Of a DNA stretch of 64,000 nt, positions 35,501 through 50,500 are shown in pieces. The DNA comes from Ilex aquifolium (lineage: Eukaryota > Streptophyta > Magnoliopsida > Aquifoliales > Aquifoliaceae), in the NCBI GenBank assembly GCA_951799425.1, contig OX637394.1, positions 47,743,142 to 47,807,141 on the forward strand, given 5' to 3'. The notes beneath the pieces were generated by a model that saw only the letters and a list, made by a program, of their open reading frames with translations, had not been told where the DNA came from and made no database searches. Positions within the stretch are counted from its first letter, which is position 1. Every line of letters starts with the position of its first letter. The translations under genes were made by a program, and so were the position numbers.

Positions 35501-38500
35501 GTGGTTGTTTTGGGGGGGGGGGAAAGAACAAATCTGGCCTTCTCTGGTGGAATCGATGCTAGGAATAGCCATTAAAAGTGTCGATTTTCATTGCCCAATG
35601 GTTACCCAGTTTTTTAGACTGAAATTTGTGGAGTTTCATGGATTCAAAGGTCTCGGAAGATGTTTTGTTTTTTTATGTACAGGAAGTTTATTTTTTGTGC
35701 TTCGGGTAGAGTAAATGTTGTTTAGACATAGTAGTTGTGTTTCTTCTTGTTTTTTCGCCTATTAAGCCTTTCGGTGTGTACGTGGGATCTTGAAAAGAGG
35801 TTGAAATATGATTTAAAGACGTTAGAATCTAGTGGTCTCTCAAAAAAAATATTTCAGAGATGTACACGAAAATGAGAAACATGGAACAGGTCTATAAGTC
35901 GAAAGGTCAAATTCATAATACTAAATAGAGAGATGTACACGACTTATTTTCATCACTATCACAAATCTGCCCGTGTGTGCATTCTAGAAATGCTTCAAAC
36001 TTTAGAAGTTAATTAAACAGGAGATGATTACGAAGTTCCTTGGTGGCTTGAATCCTGAGTTTGATCAAATTAGGATTCAAATCCTAAGGAAGGAGCCTCT
36101 TACTTCTGTACCAGAGTTGTATGTTTATATTCAGCCAAAAAAGAGAGCAAATAAAGGACCATGCTTCTTTCACCCTATGCCCCACGAGAGTTCAGCCCTG
36201 ACTACTACTATTTCTTGAGATAGCCAATTTTGAAATCAGAAAGTTGATAGAGAAAGTGGAAATGATGTTACATCTAATGATAATGATAAGCTGAATTGTG
36301 ATTAATGCAATAATCCAAGACATAATAGAGAGATTTGTTGGATCGTCCTTGTTGGAGTTATAGCCTAGTTTATTAGGGTTTTCCTTTTTACCTTCGTTTT
36401 ACCTTTTTATCCTTATTGTATCTTTATTGTTTGACTATATATATGAGGGCTCTACACTTAGTTTGTATCCCTTTTCACTCACGTTTATTTCAAGTTGGTA
36501 TCAGAGTCATATCCTAACCCTAACCCTAACCCTAACCCTAACCCTAACCTTCTCCATCATCCTCACCGGCGATTAACAGCCACTTCTCCACCATCCACAA
36601 ACCAACAGCCACAATCACCGACCAGCATACCAAACTGCCCAACAAACCACAAACCAATAAACCAGCATACATCAACCCAGGCCACACCGACAGCCTACAC
36701 CGACTGCCCAGGCCAATAAACCAGCCTACACCAACCTGGGCCACACCGACTGCCTACACCAACAAACCACAAACCAATAATAAACCAGCCTACACCAACC
36801 CTGGCCACACCGACTGCCTACACCAACCCTAGCTACACCGACTGCCCAGGCCACACCGACAGCCAACATCAACCCAAGCACCGATAGCCAACATCAAATA
36901 CCCACCGACTAGTCAGCAACATAAAATACTACCTCAACAAACCAGCGGCAAAAGCAAAGCCACAGCAAACAAATACCCACCTACAACCCAATAAACCGAC
37001 CCAATAAACAAATACCCACCTACATATACCCAATAAACCACTGCCCAGCCCACAGCTCACAGCCCACTGCCCACCCAAGTGCCTAGCCTACTGCTGGGTC
37101 ACTACTCAGCCCACTCATCAGCCCACCGTCGGGTCGCATTTTTTCGTTGTAGCTTCGTCCTTCGCACTCTTCGTCACAGTGATGCCAAGTTGCAGTATCT
37201 AGGACTTTTTTAAGAGGGGTTGAATCCTCTTCTCCGTTGATCTACTCTTGATGCAGTAGATCATTTATTTATATTTACTGAATTTTTGGGCACCGTGACC
37301 TAATTATTTGGGAGTTATTTGGGAGCTTTCTGGACCTTCTTTATCTGTCGCTACTGTTCGACTGGAAGTATATTATTCTCCCTTATTTTGTTCCTCTATT
37401 TATCTTAGAGTTGTTTTTCTGTCACGGGTGCCCTAGTATTATTGATGATATGACTACTATTGAGGGAGTTGAGACCCCTACCGTTGAGACATCTATTAAT
37501 ACTTCCACCGGGTATAGGGATAGACAGCGCTCGGCCCAGCACCGTCAGGGTACCCCACATTAGTGTAGACATGGAGATTCTCGTCAGTGTGATTATTGTG
37601 GCCGACTAAGACATCTCAGGGCTAACTGTTGGAAGCTCCATCCGGAGCTTAAGCAGCCTCCTCGCAGTCGTACTGCTGCCATTGCTGAGGCACCACCACC
37701 AACAATCATTGCTCCTACTACTACTATTACTGCTACTGCTCCTCCTCCTCCTTGGCAGAGTGATATGGATGCTATCACTTCTCGCTTGGATATACTCATG
37801 TCAGCCTTGACTTCTCAAGGTTCGACTACTACTGCTGCGACTACTATAGGTATACCTCGTGCCTTTCACACTTGCGCCAGTCCGTCTCCCCTTTAGATGC
37901 TGAACTCGGGTGCTAATGGTCATATAACAGGTGAGGCCCATCATTTCACCTCTTTTGACAAGCAGTTACATACTCAAGTTCAGTTAGCAGATGGTACACA
38001 TGCCCCTATTGTTAGTAGGGGTACAGTCCGCCTCCCAGATGGCTTTACATTATGTTCGGTGTTTCATGCGCCAAAGTTGGCCATGAATATATTATCTATA
38101 CATCAGTTAGCTAGAGATTTTCACTGTGCGGTTGTGTTCTTATCTGATTCGCGTTATTTGCAGGACCTGAGTACTAGGAGGATTATTATCAGGGGACATG
38201 AGAGAGATGGACTGTATTATCTAGGCGATCCACCTCCGGTTTCACCAGTTTCTCCACCTCCGGTTTTACTAGTTTCTCCACCTCTACCTCCATCACCTGC
38301 TTTGTCTTTATCTGTTCCTAGCTTGCATGCTAGTATTTTACCTAGTACTTGTCGTTATGATTTTTCATCACAAACTGTTCAGTTGTGACATAATCGTTTT
38401 GGACATACAAATTTTAAATATTTATGTATGTTATTTCCTGCTTTAAGCAAAACTTGTGTTAGTGATAAACTTGACTGTGTTATCTGTTCCCTATCAAAAC

Positions 38501-41500
38501 ATGTTCGGACCAATTATATTTCTTGCATGCACCAGTCACCCAAACCATTTGACCTAATACACTCTGATATTTGGGAACCCTCTCCTGTTACTGCTCTATC
38601 AGGTGCTCGATACTATGTGACATTTATAGATGACCATGCCCGTTGTACTTGGGTCTACCTTTTGCATAGGAAGTCTGATGTACTCCCTGTCATCACTCAA
38701 CTAAACAAACACAACTAAAAGTTTTAGGAGGAACATGAAATAAAAGAAACTGTGGAAGAAGAACAGAATGGGGAGACTACCATGCAGCACAGAAAAGACA
38801 TACGATTGATAAGGTGACAAGCAATCAGAACTGCATGGCTCAACAATGTTTAGGAACAGGCATATGAAATAACAGTGTTCGAGTTACTCCCAATAAATGA
38901 CGATTGTTTCGCTCTGCCACCATTTTCTTTTGTGGGGCTTGGACAGAAGAAGTTAGATGAATAATGTGTTCACCAAGAGGATAAATGGCAAGGGTTTTCT
39001 AGCATTATTAGGCCACAAATTATAAACGTGACAACCAAATTAAGTGTTTAAGTTCTTTACAAAAAGTTTGAAATATGGAAGGTAATTCAAAGTGATTTTT
39101 CATCAAAAATAACCATGTCATACGAGAATAATCATCCATAAATGTCACAAAATATGAAAATCTATTGGATGGAATAGCCTTCAATGGACCCCACACATCA
39201 TAATGTATCAATTTGAATGGACTAGACACGTGATTATTAATGCAAGGTTGAAAAGACACACGATGCTTACTAAATAGACAAGTTTCACTAGACAAAGAGG
39301 GGATTCAAAACTTAGATTAAGAACGTGATGCTTCAACACTAGAAGCTCAAAATCTATGTAATAAAGGCCACCTGCTTCGTATCATGTATCAATCTTTCTA
39401 TTCGTCTTTAGATCCTGAAACACACAAAAAGAAGGATAAAAAGTGACAGAACACTTAATCTTGCTAATAAACGTCAAACCGATGGGAACGTTAAGAATGA
39501 ATAAAATTGAGGATAAAGACAGAGTAGGATTCAGGTGTGTGTCCCAAACCAGAAACCAAAGAAAAGAACTCGAGGACCCATTAGCAAGAGTAAGACGTTG
39601 AGAATGATTGAGAGATTGATTAACCGAGAGGGATTATGAACAACACAACAACACCCATTCATCCTTCGTCAATTACACCAAATCAACAAACCAATCAGTG
39701 ATGAACTTCATCGCCAACCACACTAGATAACACTGTTCACATCTCCAACATCCACCAAGCCCTGATTTGCAGACCACAATCAGCAACAAGGGCTGATTAA
39801 TCCCAGATTCTGATCAATCTTTGAGACCATGATTCAGCTTGGGCCTGTGAGTTTGCAGCAATAAACAGAAACAGCGGTATAGAAAGAGAAATAAAAACAA
39901 AAGGAAAAGGAAGAAAAATCCACCGGATAAAAGGTGAACCTTTCTTTGATACTATGTAAAGTTTAAGAGAGAGAACTGTGTGAGAGGAGGAAAGAATAAT
40001 TAACTCTACCTCTCACTCTCAGCTTACACATATTCATATCACAATCAAATAGGAAAAGACTAGCACACCCATGACTGATATATTTATAACAACTAAATAT
40101 AAAATACACTACTTAGTACTTATCACCATGAAATAGAATGTCTTGTCCAAAAACCTCCCACAGTCCCACTTTGGTACCTTATTAAAGCATTCAACTCCAA
40201 ATCAATTGGCAATGAGAGTAGAGGCCCACAAAGCTCATATACTAGTTTGGGAGGCATTATTTGCATGATGCAGAACAAGCTCTACCAATTATCCCCTTCA
40301 TATGGGTGCTTATATATTTCCTTGATATACCTTCATATAAACTATATAATTACACGTTGCCATCATTCATAAATTTTTTTCTTTGCATCATGCTTGATTG
40401 CTGTATATGTAATCGTGCCTGTTATTTAAAGTTGTAATGACTTGCCGGCCTTACGCGTTAGCCAGAAAAACTCTTGGACCATGCCCACAAATATAAAGGT
40501 GCTACTACCCATGGCTTGCTTTCACCTCTCAAATTGAAACAAAGAGAAATTATGTTGCTGGATTATTGTTATAGAAACTACAAAAGGCAGAGCATGAACC
40601 CAACCATGTCACACGAAGAAACAAATGCTTACAATAAATAGATGTTAGTTTATTTATCCAACTTATTGGCACCACGTTTTTATTGATCAAGATCCTTAAG
40701 AGTATGAAAATGCACAGTGATATGTAAAGGAAAAAAATCACCTCCACATAGTAGCTGAAAGCCAGTTTGCTTATTAGCAGCAAGATCCAAAATAGTGTAT
40801 ACCTGACATATGCAATGTTATCATTAGCTGGGAATTTTTTCTTACAAAAAAAAAGGGGAACATTGAACATATTCCAGAATTTCTTGATTAGAAGGTTGAA
40901 AGAAAAAACTTATGTTACTAGCCAACCTTTGTTCCCACCCTCCCCCAAAAGACCCCAACAAAACCAAACCCACAAAAAAGGAGAAGGCAACAAAGTAAAA
41001 CAACGTGCCTGTATACAGAATGTATATATCTGGATAAAGAAGAAACATGTATATATATATATATATATATAAGTATACATTTTCTTACTTAAGAAGGGAA
41101 AACATATCCTCATGCATGCCTCTTCCAACATAAAGCTTTGGCTGTAGTAGTCATCAAAAAGTAGAATAGATAAGGGGAAATCAACTTATTTTGGAAGAAA
41201 AAAATGCAAAGTATGCTTACCTGAGCCCACCACATAAGGAGACTGATAATACGCCAGTTTGAACGCTCCATACGTTTCCGCAAAGGTGGAAGCAGAAATA
41301 GTAGGGCAGCCAATATGTTGGGTATCAAGTAAACTGCAACGCAATAGTTATAAAATGGCTGGTAACGCCAGTTCCCTCCCAATGTACTGAAAAATTTCAC
41401 AAGTCCCGTTGGATTTTGAACTGATCTAGAATAACCAATTGGCAGGATTACAACCCAAAAGGTTGCAACTGCAAATTTCAGGAGGTAACGAAGTATCTGG

Positions 41501-44500
41501 GAACATTTCAAGCTCCTCCAGGCGCCACAACTAAGAACAATATCTAGAGTAGCTGCACAACAGATTGTAGAAACGATGAGTAAGTGGAAGTCGTGCATAC
41601 TACAGGAGAATAGAAATGGCTGGACTGAGGCTAATTTTAAAAGACACTTACATGATATCAAAAGCAAAAAAATTAAGAGAGTCCAATTCAGTGGACAACC
41701 AGAACAATTCCACCAACACTGAAATCATGACATACCAAAATAAAAATCAAAGAAACTAGAGTATCACTATTACCTTGCAGAAAATTAAGAACAGCAGAAG
41801 TGATGAAAATGCTCAAAATGCTTTTAAAAACACCCTCGTCGAAAATTGCATCAAGAGCTCCATCACGGTGCGATGCAATGATCACCATGGCCTGTCATAA
41901 ACAGAAATCAGAAGCAGTTGTTTCCTTGCAGGAAAGATCAATTACCAAGTTTGCAGAACTAGAGGATACCTGCAAAGCTAATATAAAGAATACCCACAAT
42001 CGGTCAAAACTTCTATAAAGATGCCAAAATGTACGGACTTCAACAAAATTTGTCTTAGGCTTCCTCTTTCCAGCAATGACTTGGTCATGTCCCTGAAAAT
42101 GCATGCTGACGTCACCACAAATTATTCAAATGTCCATTTCGGTTCATTTTGTTAGCTTATGCACGAGTTTGAGTCATGTGTAAGAAAGGGTATGTAGAGA
42201 GCTTGTATCGGACGTCGAAAGATTAGGGTCACCCAAGGCTAGTTCATTCGGTTGAGAGGTGTATCAGACTATTGCCAGTTGGTTTAGGTTGGATACCTCC
42301 AACAATTACTATTAGGAAACATTTGACCTAAGTTAAAATAATATTTTCAATTTTCAAATAGATTTTAACTAACATTTGCATTTTGAATGTTTTAATTCTC
42401 TCAAGTTAAAAGTCTCAACTAGTTATCAATATATTTTCAGCATCAATAATAATGCTTACCTGTGTAAAAGGATACATTCTCTTTATATATCTTTCTTCTC
42501 CATATAACGACTTTCAAATAATATTCTTTCAATAAAAGACATACTCTCCCCCAGTTTCATATGATATTTAAAATACTGGAGCCTCTTCAGCACATTAAGA
42601 AATACAAACATGATTAAACTATATTCATAAATCCTTCCAAATTGTATGTACCCTATTTTCGGTTCGTGACCATATCTCCTCTGAATGGACAAAAAAATCT
42701 GCTTTGCTGTCCATTGGCCACCCTACTAGCTTAAAACATTTGTCAGACCTGTAAAACGTATTAAAAGAAAAAAAAATCAGACCCCTCTGCAACAAATTCC
42801 ACTTGTACACAAAAAAATATCAATAAAAATCTACCAAAAATATTCGTTCAGATCATCATAGTTTCTCCATGCTGAATGGCTTGCTTTGCCGCCTTTGTTT
42901 CTCTTTGCTTCCTTTTTCCATCAAAGAGAGTTCAATTAAATGACTAACTTATATGTGAATATCACCAAGTACATGGTGGCACCTGAGTGATATATCTGTT
43001 ACCTTGCGTATGACCTCATAAATAGGAGTGATAACCTTCTGCAGAAATGATTCTTCATCACCTGGTTCTGATTGAAATATGCCTCCACTGACTGTTTGGA
43101 CATCGCCATACAAATTTCCATAAATCTCGTCTGCCATCTTTTTTGTTGAAAATGAGAAAAGTGTTATTTACATATAAAAGAAGCTGCAAAGCCAATATTA
43201 TTTAGATGATACTTATTGTACTTATTACTTATCAACAGTGAGGATGATCCATGCATATAATCCAAGAAGATAACTTCTGATACTACAACTAGTTTATTTC
43301 TCTTATCAAATATCACAGGCAATTGCCGCTCCCTTCATAAAACCGAAGGTATAATATCGGTGAGAATAATGACAGAATTTACCATGCCCTTGTAAGTAAT
43401 TAGTAGGCTTTGTTCCAAATAATTGCTTGGGATACTTTCTAGAGTCTAATGATCATCACAGGTCATAATTCTTTTCTAGTATTCTTTCATCTGAGAGACT
43501 ATGCAGCAAACTTAAAATCTTTGTAGGTTGAAGCAGGATGCTAACAACTCCATTTTTCACATGACAATGCGGTTATTTTTGAATGAAATCTTGCAACTTG
43601 TTTTCTAGGTAACGTTCTTTGTTCTCCTCATGACAAGTTTGTGACAGATCACCATCCCACTCTTAGGGACTTCATTTTGGCACCTGTCATGTAAGTCTCA
43701 TGGTATTCAATGCCCTAGATTCTGGCAAACCGTCTTGCGATATATCTAAACTGCACATCTTTAGAGGCCAGAAGCCTTTTCTAGACTATCCTTTGAAAAT
43801 CAGAAGAAGCTCTCATTGATCATTTATTTCATAAAGCCTCATTTATTTGTGCATAGTCACTTGCCACTTGTGGTGTCCCAAAAGTTCCATTATACTAGCT
43901 GAAAACTTATTTATCAATCTTGCAAAGAGGAAAAGTTATATGTAGAAGAGTAAGGGAGAAAACAAGTCGGCAAATCCAATATTCCACAATAATGAAATCT
44001 AGTTACAAGAGATGGGCTTTCCACTAGTATGCTTTGTTTTGATTTTGAGCTCATCTGATAGGTGTTTCAATTTTTCGAATATTTTCGGCCAAGAATGTCA
44101 AAATTCTTCAATCTGTCAGATCTAGGGTTTTGTGCTACAATTTTTGGTTCAAATCTTCTCTAAGAGGTGCAACTAAGCTTCCATGATCATCTCTTGAGAG
44201 ACCCGAAGTCTTTCGAGGAGTTTTAGGCTTGAGTTTGGCCACCAGAGGGGTTCGGCATCACTGTTCTTCGCCTGCTCTAGATTCTACTGTTGTGGCTTTG
44301 TCTTCTGGTTGTTCTACGCAGTGAATTTGGTTGTCGCGTATATGTTGGGTTGCTGATTTAGTGTTCTTGGTTGATTTGGAGTGGCTACGATCTCTCGGCA
44401 CTCCTGTTCTTCGGCTTTTCTTGCTTCGACAGTTGAGGAATTTGCCTTCTTGTTGTTTGAGCAGTGGGTATGGTCTTCCAGTCAGTTGGGTTGCTGATTT

Positions 44501-47500
44501 TTGGTGTTATCGCTAATTATCGGCCTTCTTGTTGTTTGAGCTTGGATTTTGGGTATTATTTGTGGTTCGATTATCTGGTGTGGTATTAGATTTTCTCCTA
44601 CATCTGATTTTTTGGTTTGGATTTTGCCCTGGATAGATTTGTTTAAGTGTATTTTGATAATTGTTAATGTTTCTTCCTTATTGACCCATGGCAAGTGGAA
44701 ATTCTGATTTGCTTGTGGCCATTAGTGTGAGATTAACCGGTGGAAATTATGTTTACTGGGCATATGTTATGAAAAAAAATTTGTTTGGGAAAGAGATGTG
44801 GAATTATATTAGTGGTGTTGCACTGACTTCTACTAATACTAAGGCAAAAAAGTACGTTAATTTGAAGATCACTTGAGATATCAACAATAAGAAAATTATC
44901 TCTTGGACTAATAACTCAGTTGATCAGACCATTAGAGTTCATGTAGCCAAGTTTAGCGCAGTCAAGGAAATTTGAGATTATTTGGCCACATTATTTGTCC
45001 GGTCTAATTTTGCAAGGAGGTATCAACTAGAGCATAAGATTCGTGATGTGCGTTAAAGGGACAAAAATATACAAGAATTCTACTCAGTTATGACTGAATT
45101 TTGGGATCAGCTACTACTTACTGAACCCACTAAGTTTCGCACTAATCCGATATATCGCACTTTTAGAAAAGAGCATAGGCTAGTACAATTCTTGATGGCA
45201 CTTAGAGATGACTTCGAGGGATTTCGTGGTTTCATTCTTCATCGTCATCCGCTCCCCTCAGTGGGTGCAGTTGTTAATGAGCTAAGAGGTTCATCTTAAA
45301 ACACTTTTGGGAAAAGGTCTTCTTCCGTTGCCTAATCAAACTGTCTTCTTCCGTTCCTTCCAAAGTGACCTCGAATTCCCAAAACAAGTATCGAGGTCGA
45401 GCTGTTTTGGATAAGTGTAGCTTCTGTCGTGAAAAGGGTCACTGGAAGGCCCAATGTCCTAAATTGGTGAACAAGAATACACATGGGTCACCAAATCAAC
45501 AATTTAAGTCCAGAGATCATCATACAACAGCTATTTGCACCACTAGTGGATGTGTCAGCCTCATCAGCTCCCAGTCTGACTATGCTTACAAATCAGTTGC
45601 AGAAGTTTCTCTCTCTCCATCAGCATGGTGCTCCAGGTCCTTCAGGTATATCTCAAACTGGTTGGGTCTGTAACTCAGGTGCTACACATCATAACCAGTG
45701 ATTCTTCTTTATTTGCATTTATTATTTCTCCTCCATCTGTATCTGTACTTGTTGTTAATGGCACTCAAATGTCGTTAGCTAGTGTTAGGACAATTATTTC
45801 TTCCAACCTTACACTTTCAGATGTCTATTATATTCCTCAACTTACTTTGAATTTAATTTCAGTAAGTCAACTATTTGAATCTTGATTTTTGGTCCATTTC
45901 CCTTTCTTTAGCTATATTATGCGGGATCTACAATCCAAAAGCTGATTGGGACAGGCCATAAAAAGGGAGGGCTATATGTGTTGGAGGCGTTTCATGTCCC
46001 AAATGTTGTTGCTTCTACTGTTGATTTATCTTCTTTTCGTTTGAGTCCAAAGTCATCTAATTTTTATTTATGACACTCTCGTCTTGGACATGTTTCTCAT
46101 TCACATTTGAAGTTTTTAGTTTCTACTGCCAGTTTAGGTAGTTTGAAGTGATGTGACATTTCTGATTGTAGTAGCTGCAAGTTAGCTAAATTTACTGATT
46201 TACCTTTTAATAAAAATATTACTAGCTCTCTTGCACCATTTGATCTCATTCACTCTAATATAAGGACACCTACTCCTATTCTTACATAAGGAGGGTCCAG
46301 ATATTATATTTCGTTTATTGATGACTATAGCAAGTACTGTTAGGTATATTTGATGAAACAGTATTCTGAATTCTTTTCTATATTCACAGTTTTTCGAGCT
46401 ATAGTACATACTCCGTATTCTTTTTGTTAGAGTATTAATACTAAGGGTAGTTTAGGCATTTTCTTTATGTTGTGTTGCCCTACTATATAAGACTTACTTT
46501 GTGTACTTCTAGGTTTAAGTTGTGGAATACAGACTTATTTTGATGAATAATATATTCTCTCTTTCCCTTCTCTATTCGCATTGATCAATTATAACATGGT
46601 ATCAGAGCTATTATATTTCAAAACCTAAGATTATAGAAAGAAAACAAAAAAAAGAAGACGAAGAAATTTTTTTTGTTCTGGGCTGTCGGAGCATGACGTC
46701 AGCAATCGCCGGCAATGACGTCATGCTGATGTCATTCTTTTCCGACCATGAAGACCACTGTTAGACTCGAAATTTCATGGACTTTCTGCTGGTATGGTTC
46801 GTTTCTGATTTTGAGCTCATCTCGTAGGTGTTTCTATTTTTTGAATATTTTTGGCCGAAATTCTCAAATTTCTTCAATCTATCAATATTTGGATTGTTTG
46901 CTGCAATATTTGGTTCAAATCCTCTCTAACAGGAACGACTAAGTTTCCATGGTCTCCTCTTGAGAGACTCGAAGCTTTAGAAGCATTGTTTGGCCTGATT
47001 TTGGCCATTCTAGGGTTTCGGTATACCTGTCGCAGGCGAGACTGGTTCCCGAAGCCGTGGTTTCTTTGTGGGTTAATTGCTATGCTCTGTGTGGGTTTCG
47101 GCAGTGACTTCGGCAATTGTGGGTTACTTTGATCTTCAAATCTTTAACTGAGTTGTGGGTGACCTTCTCGTTGTCGCTTCGGTAGTGACTCTGGGAGTTG
47201 GTTTTCTTTTTGTTGCTGTGTGTTATTTGGTGATATTGCTTGGCTGTTGGGTTTTGATTGTTGGCTCTTATTTGGTGTTATTGACTTCTTTGGGGCTACT
47301 GAGTTTTGCCAGCTTTGACTTTGACTATGGTGTAATTGTTACTACAATGGCAAGTGGAAACTCTAATTCACTTCAAGCCATTAGTGTGAGACTAATAGGT
47401 GAAAATTATGTTTATTGGGCTTATGTTATGAAAAAAAAATTATTGGGAAAAGACATGTGGAATTATATTAGTGGTGTTGTACAGGCTCCAACTGATACTA

Positions 47501-50500
47501 AGGCTGACAATTATGCTGATTTGAAGAGTACTTGTGATATCAACAATACAAAAATTATCACCTGGATTAATAACTCAGTTGATCAGACTATTGGGGTTCA
47601 TCTATCCAAGTTTACCACAGCTAAGGAAATTTGGGATTATTTGGCCACACTTTTTGTCCAGTCTAATTTTGCAAAGAGGTATCAGCTAGAGCATGAGATT
47701 CGAGATGCGCGTCAAGGGGATAAAACCATACAAGAATTCTACTCAGTTATGACTGGATTCTGGGATCAGCTAGCACTTACTGAACCCACTGAGTTGAGCA
47801 CTAATTTGACATATCGCACCTTCAGAGAGGAACAGAGGCTGGTGCAATTCTTGATGGCCCTTAGAGATGACTTTGAGGGCCTTCGTGGTTCCATTCTTCA
47901 GCGTCACGCACTCCCCTCAGTGGATGCAGTTGTTAATGAGCTCTTAGCTGAAGAGGTTTGTCTTAAAACCCTTTCTGGAAAGGGACTTCTTCCACTGCCA
48001 AATCAGACTGTATTGGCTGTTCCTTCTAAAGTGACCTCTAATTTCCAAAATAAATATCGAGGTCGAGCTGCTTCTGATGAGTGTAGCTTATGTCGTGAAA
48101 AGGGTCACTGGAAAGCCCAATGTCCAAAGTTGATGAACAAGAATGCACGAGGGTCTCAAAATTAGTCATTTAAGTCCAGAGATCATCATACAGCAGCCGT
48201 AGCACCACCGGTGGATGAGTCCGCCTCATCAGTTCCCAACCTGACTATGCTTGCAGATCAGCTACAGAAGTTTCTCTCTCTTCATCAGTCTGGTGCTCTC
48301 ACAGTTTCTCCTACTATAGGTTCGTTCAGCTCAGGTCCTTCAGGTATATCTCGAACTGCATGGGTCTTTGACTCAGGTGCCACACATCATATGACCAGTG
48401 ACTCATCTTTATTTGCATCTATTGTTTCTCCTCCATCTTTATCTGTACTTGCTGCCAATGGTTCTCAAATGTCATTAGCTGGTGTTGGGACAATTATTTC
48501 CTCCAACCTTACAATTTCAGATGTCTATTATATTCCTCAACTTACTTTGAATTTACTCTCAGTCAGTCAACTATTTGATTCTGGATTTTTGGTTCATTTA
48601 TCTTCCTCTGGTTGTGTTGTGCAAGATCCAAGGTCCAAGAAGCTGATTGGGACAGGCCGTAGAAAGGACGGGTTATATGTGTTGGAGGAGCTTCATGTCC
48701 CAGATGCTGATGTTGCTGCTTCTACTGTTGATTTATCTTCTTTTCGTTTGAGTCCCGAGTCATCTAGTTTTTATTTATGGCATTCTCGCCTTGGTCATGT
48801 TTCTTATTCTCGTTTAAAATTTTTAGCTTCAACTAGTAGTTTGGGTCGTTTAGAAAGTCATGGCATTTCTAATTGTAGTGGATGCAAGTTGGCTAAATTT
48901 AATGCATTGCCATTCAATAAAAGTGTTACTTGTTCTCTTGCACCATTTGATCTTGTTCACTCAGATATATGGGGACCGGCTCCTATTCCTACACAAGGAG
49001 GGTCCAAATATTATGTTTCATTTATTGATGATTACACGAGGTACTGCTGGGTATTCCTGATGAAACGTCGGTCTGAATTCTTTTCCATCTTCACTACCTT
49101 TCGTAATATGGTACGCACTCAATATTCCGCAGTCATTAAATGTTTTCGATGTGATCAGGGAGGTGAATATACTCTTACTTCCTTTCATGATTTGTTGAAA
49201 TCTGATGGTACACTTTATCAATCCTCTTGTACTGACACACCTGAGCATAATGGTGTTGTCGAACGAAAACACCGTCATATTCTAGAGACAGCACGTTTCC
49301 TTCTATTATCAGCACATGTTCCCAGCTCATTTTGGGGGGAAGCAGTTTTGACAGCAGTTCATTTGATCAACATCATTCCTACTATTCTCACCTCAGGAGT
49401 CTCTCCATTTGAAAGTTATGTGGTAAGCCGCCTAACTATTTTTCTTTACGTGTGTTTGGTTGTACCTGCTTTGTTTTGCTCCCTAGTATTCTTCGTACCA
49501 AACTTTCTGCCCGTTCAGCTTTATGTGTATTTCTTGGTTATGGTACGGGTAAAAAAGGGTATCGTTGCTATGATCCCATCACCCACAAACTTTATGTCTC
49601 TCGTCATGTTGTTTTTATGGAGCATATTCCCTTCTTTTCAATTTCATCTAGTTCTTCCTCATTGAATAAGTCTGACCTGCTATACATTGACACATATGTT
49701 CTCAATTTCATCTAGTTCTCCCTTTCCTACTAATGTTCCTCATGACACATATGTTGGTGATATACCTGTGTCAGATCCTTCATCTTCTGAGTCGACTATT
49801 ACTCGTCCCCCTATTGTGCATACATATGTTCGCAGGACTCCAGTTATCTCCTCTCCGGATGCAGTGCCTCCCCTTTCTCCTCCGGCAGCCCAATCAGGTT
49901 CAGACACTGTGGATCATACCCCACGCTATCCTCAGCGCTCTCGCAAATGTCCAGACAGGTTTGGTTGGAGTAATACTTGTTATTCTTCTGACTTTTGTTC
50001 TTTCCTTACTTCTATTCATTCTCTATCTGAACCCTCCTCCTACAAGGAGGCTTTACTTGATCCACTTTAAAAACAGGCTATGGATGAGGAGTTGTCTGCC
50101 TTACATAAGACCAGAGCTTGGGAGCTAGTGTCTTTACCGCCTGGTAAACGCACCATTGGTTGTAAGTGGGTTTATAAGATAAAAACTAAGTCAGATGGTT
50201 CTGTGGAACGATATAAAGCTCGATTAGTAGCCAAGGGGTTTGCTCAGGAATATGGTCTAGATTATGATGAGACTTTTGCTCCTGTTGCCAAGATGACTAT
50301 TGTTCGCACCATCATTGCAGTTGCTGCCATTCAACAATGGCGTTTGTCTCAAATGGATGTGAAAAATGCATTTCTACATGGAGATTTGACTGAAGAGGTT
50401 TTTATGACACCTCCCCCTGGATTATCTTATAGTTCTGGTCAAGTATGTCGACTTTATCGTGTCTTATATGGTCTTAAACAAGCTCCCAAGGCATGGTTTG

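Larger units (their letters stand above)
36350..38715 (+). mobile_element. Truncated Ty1/copia element: 5' LTR, PBS, gag, protease, partial integrase
   Basis: An LTR-like segment 36350-36492 (TGTTGGAG...TTCA) is followed 3 bp later by a primer binding site TGGTATCAGAGT at 36496, complementary to plant initiator Met-tRNA. A low-complexity leader comes next, then a zinc knuckle [14 protein letters not shown] near 37585-37625, a protease-like NSGANGH at about 37900, a pre-integrase region, and an integrase start ([13 protein letters not shown], 38550 onward). Coding is broken by several stops. The element is cut at about 38715, where an oppositely oriented copia fragment begins. Confidence 0.75.

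Noticed and set aside
36512-36549. True chromosome-end telomere sequence
   Set aside because: Only about 38 bp, internal to a retroelement leader, with gene exons on both sides.
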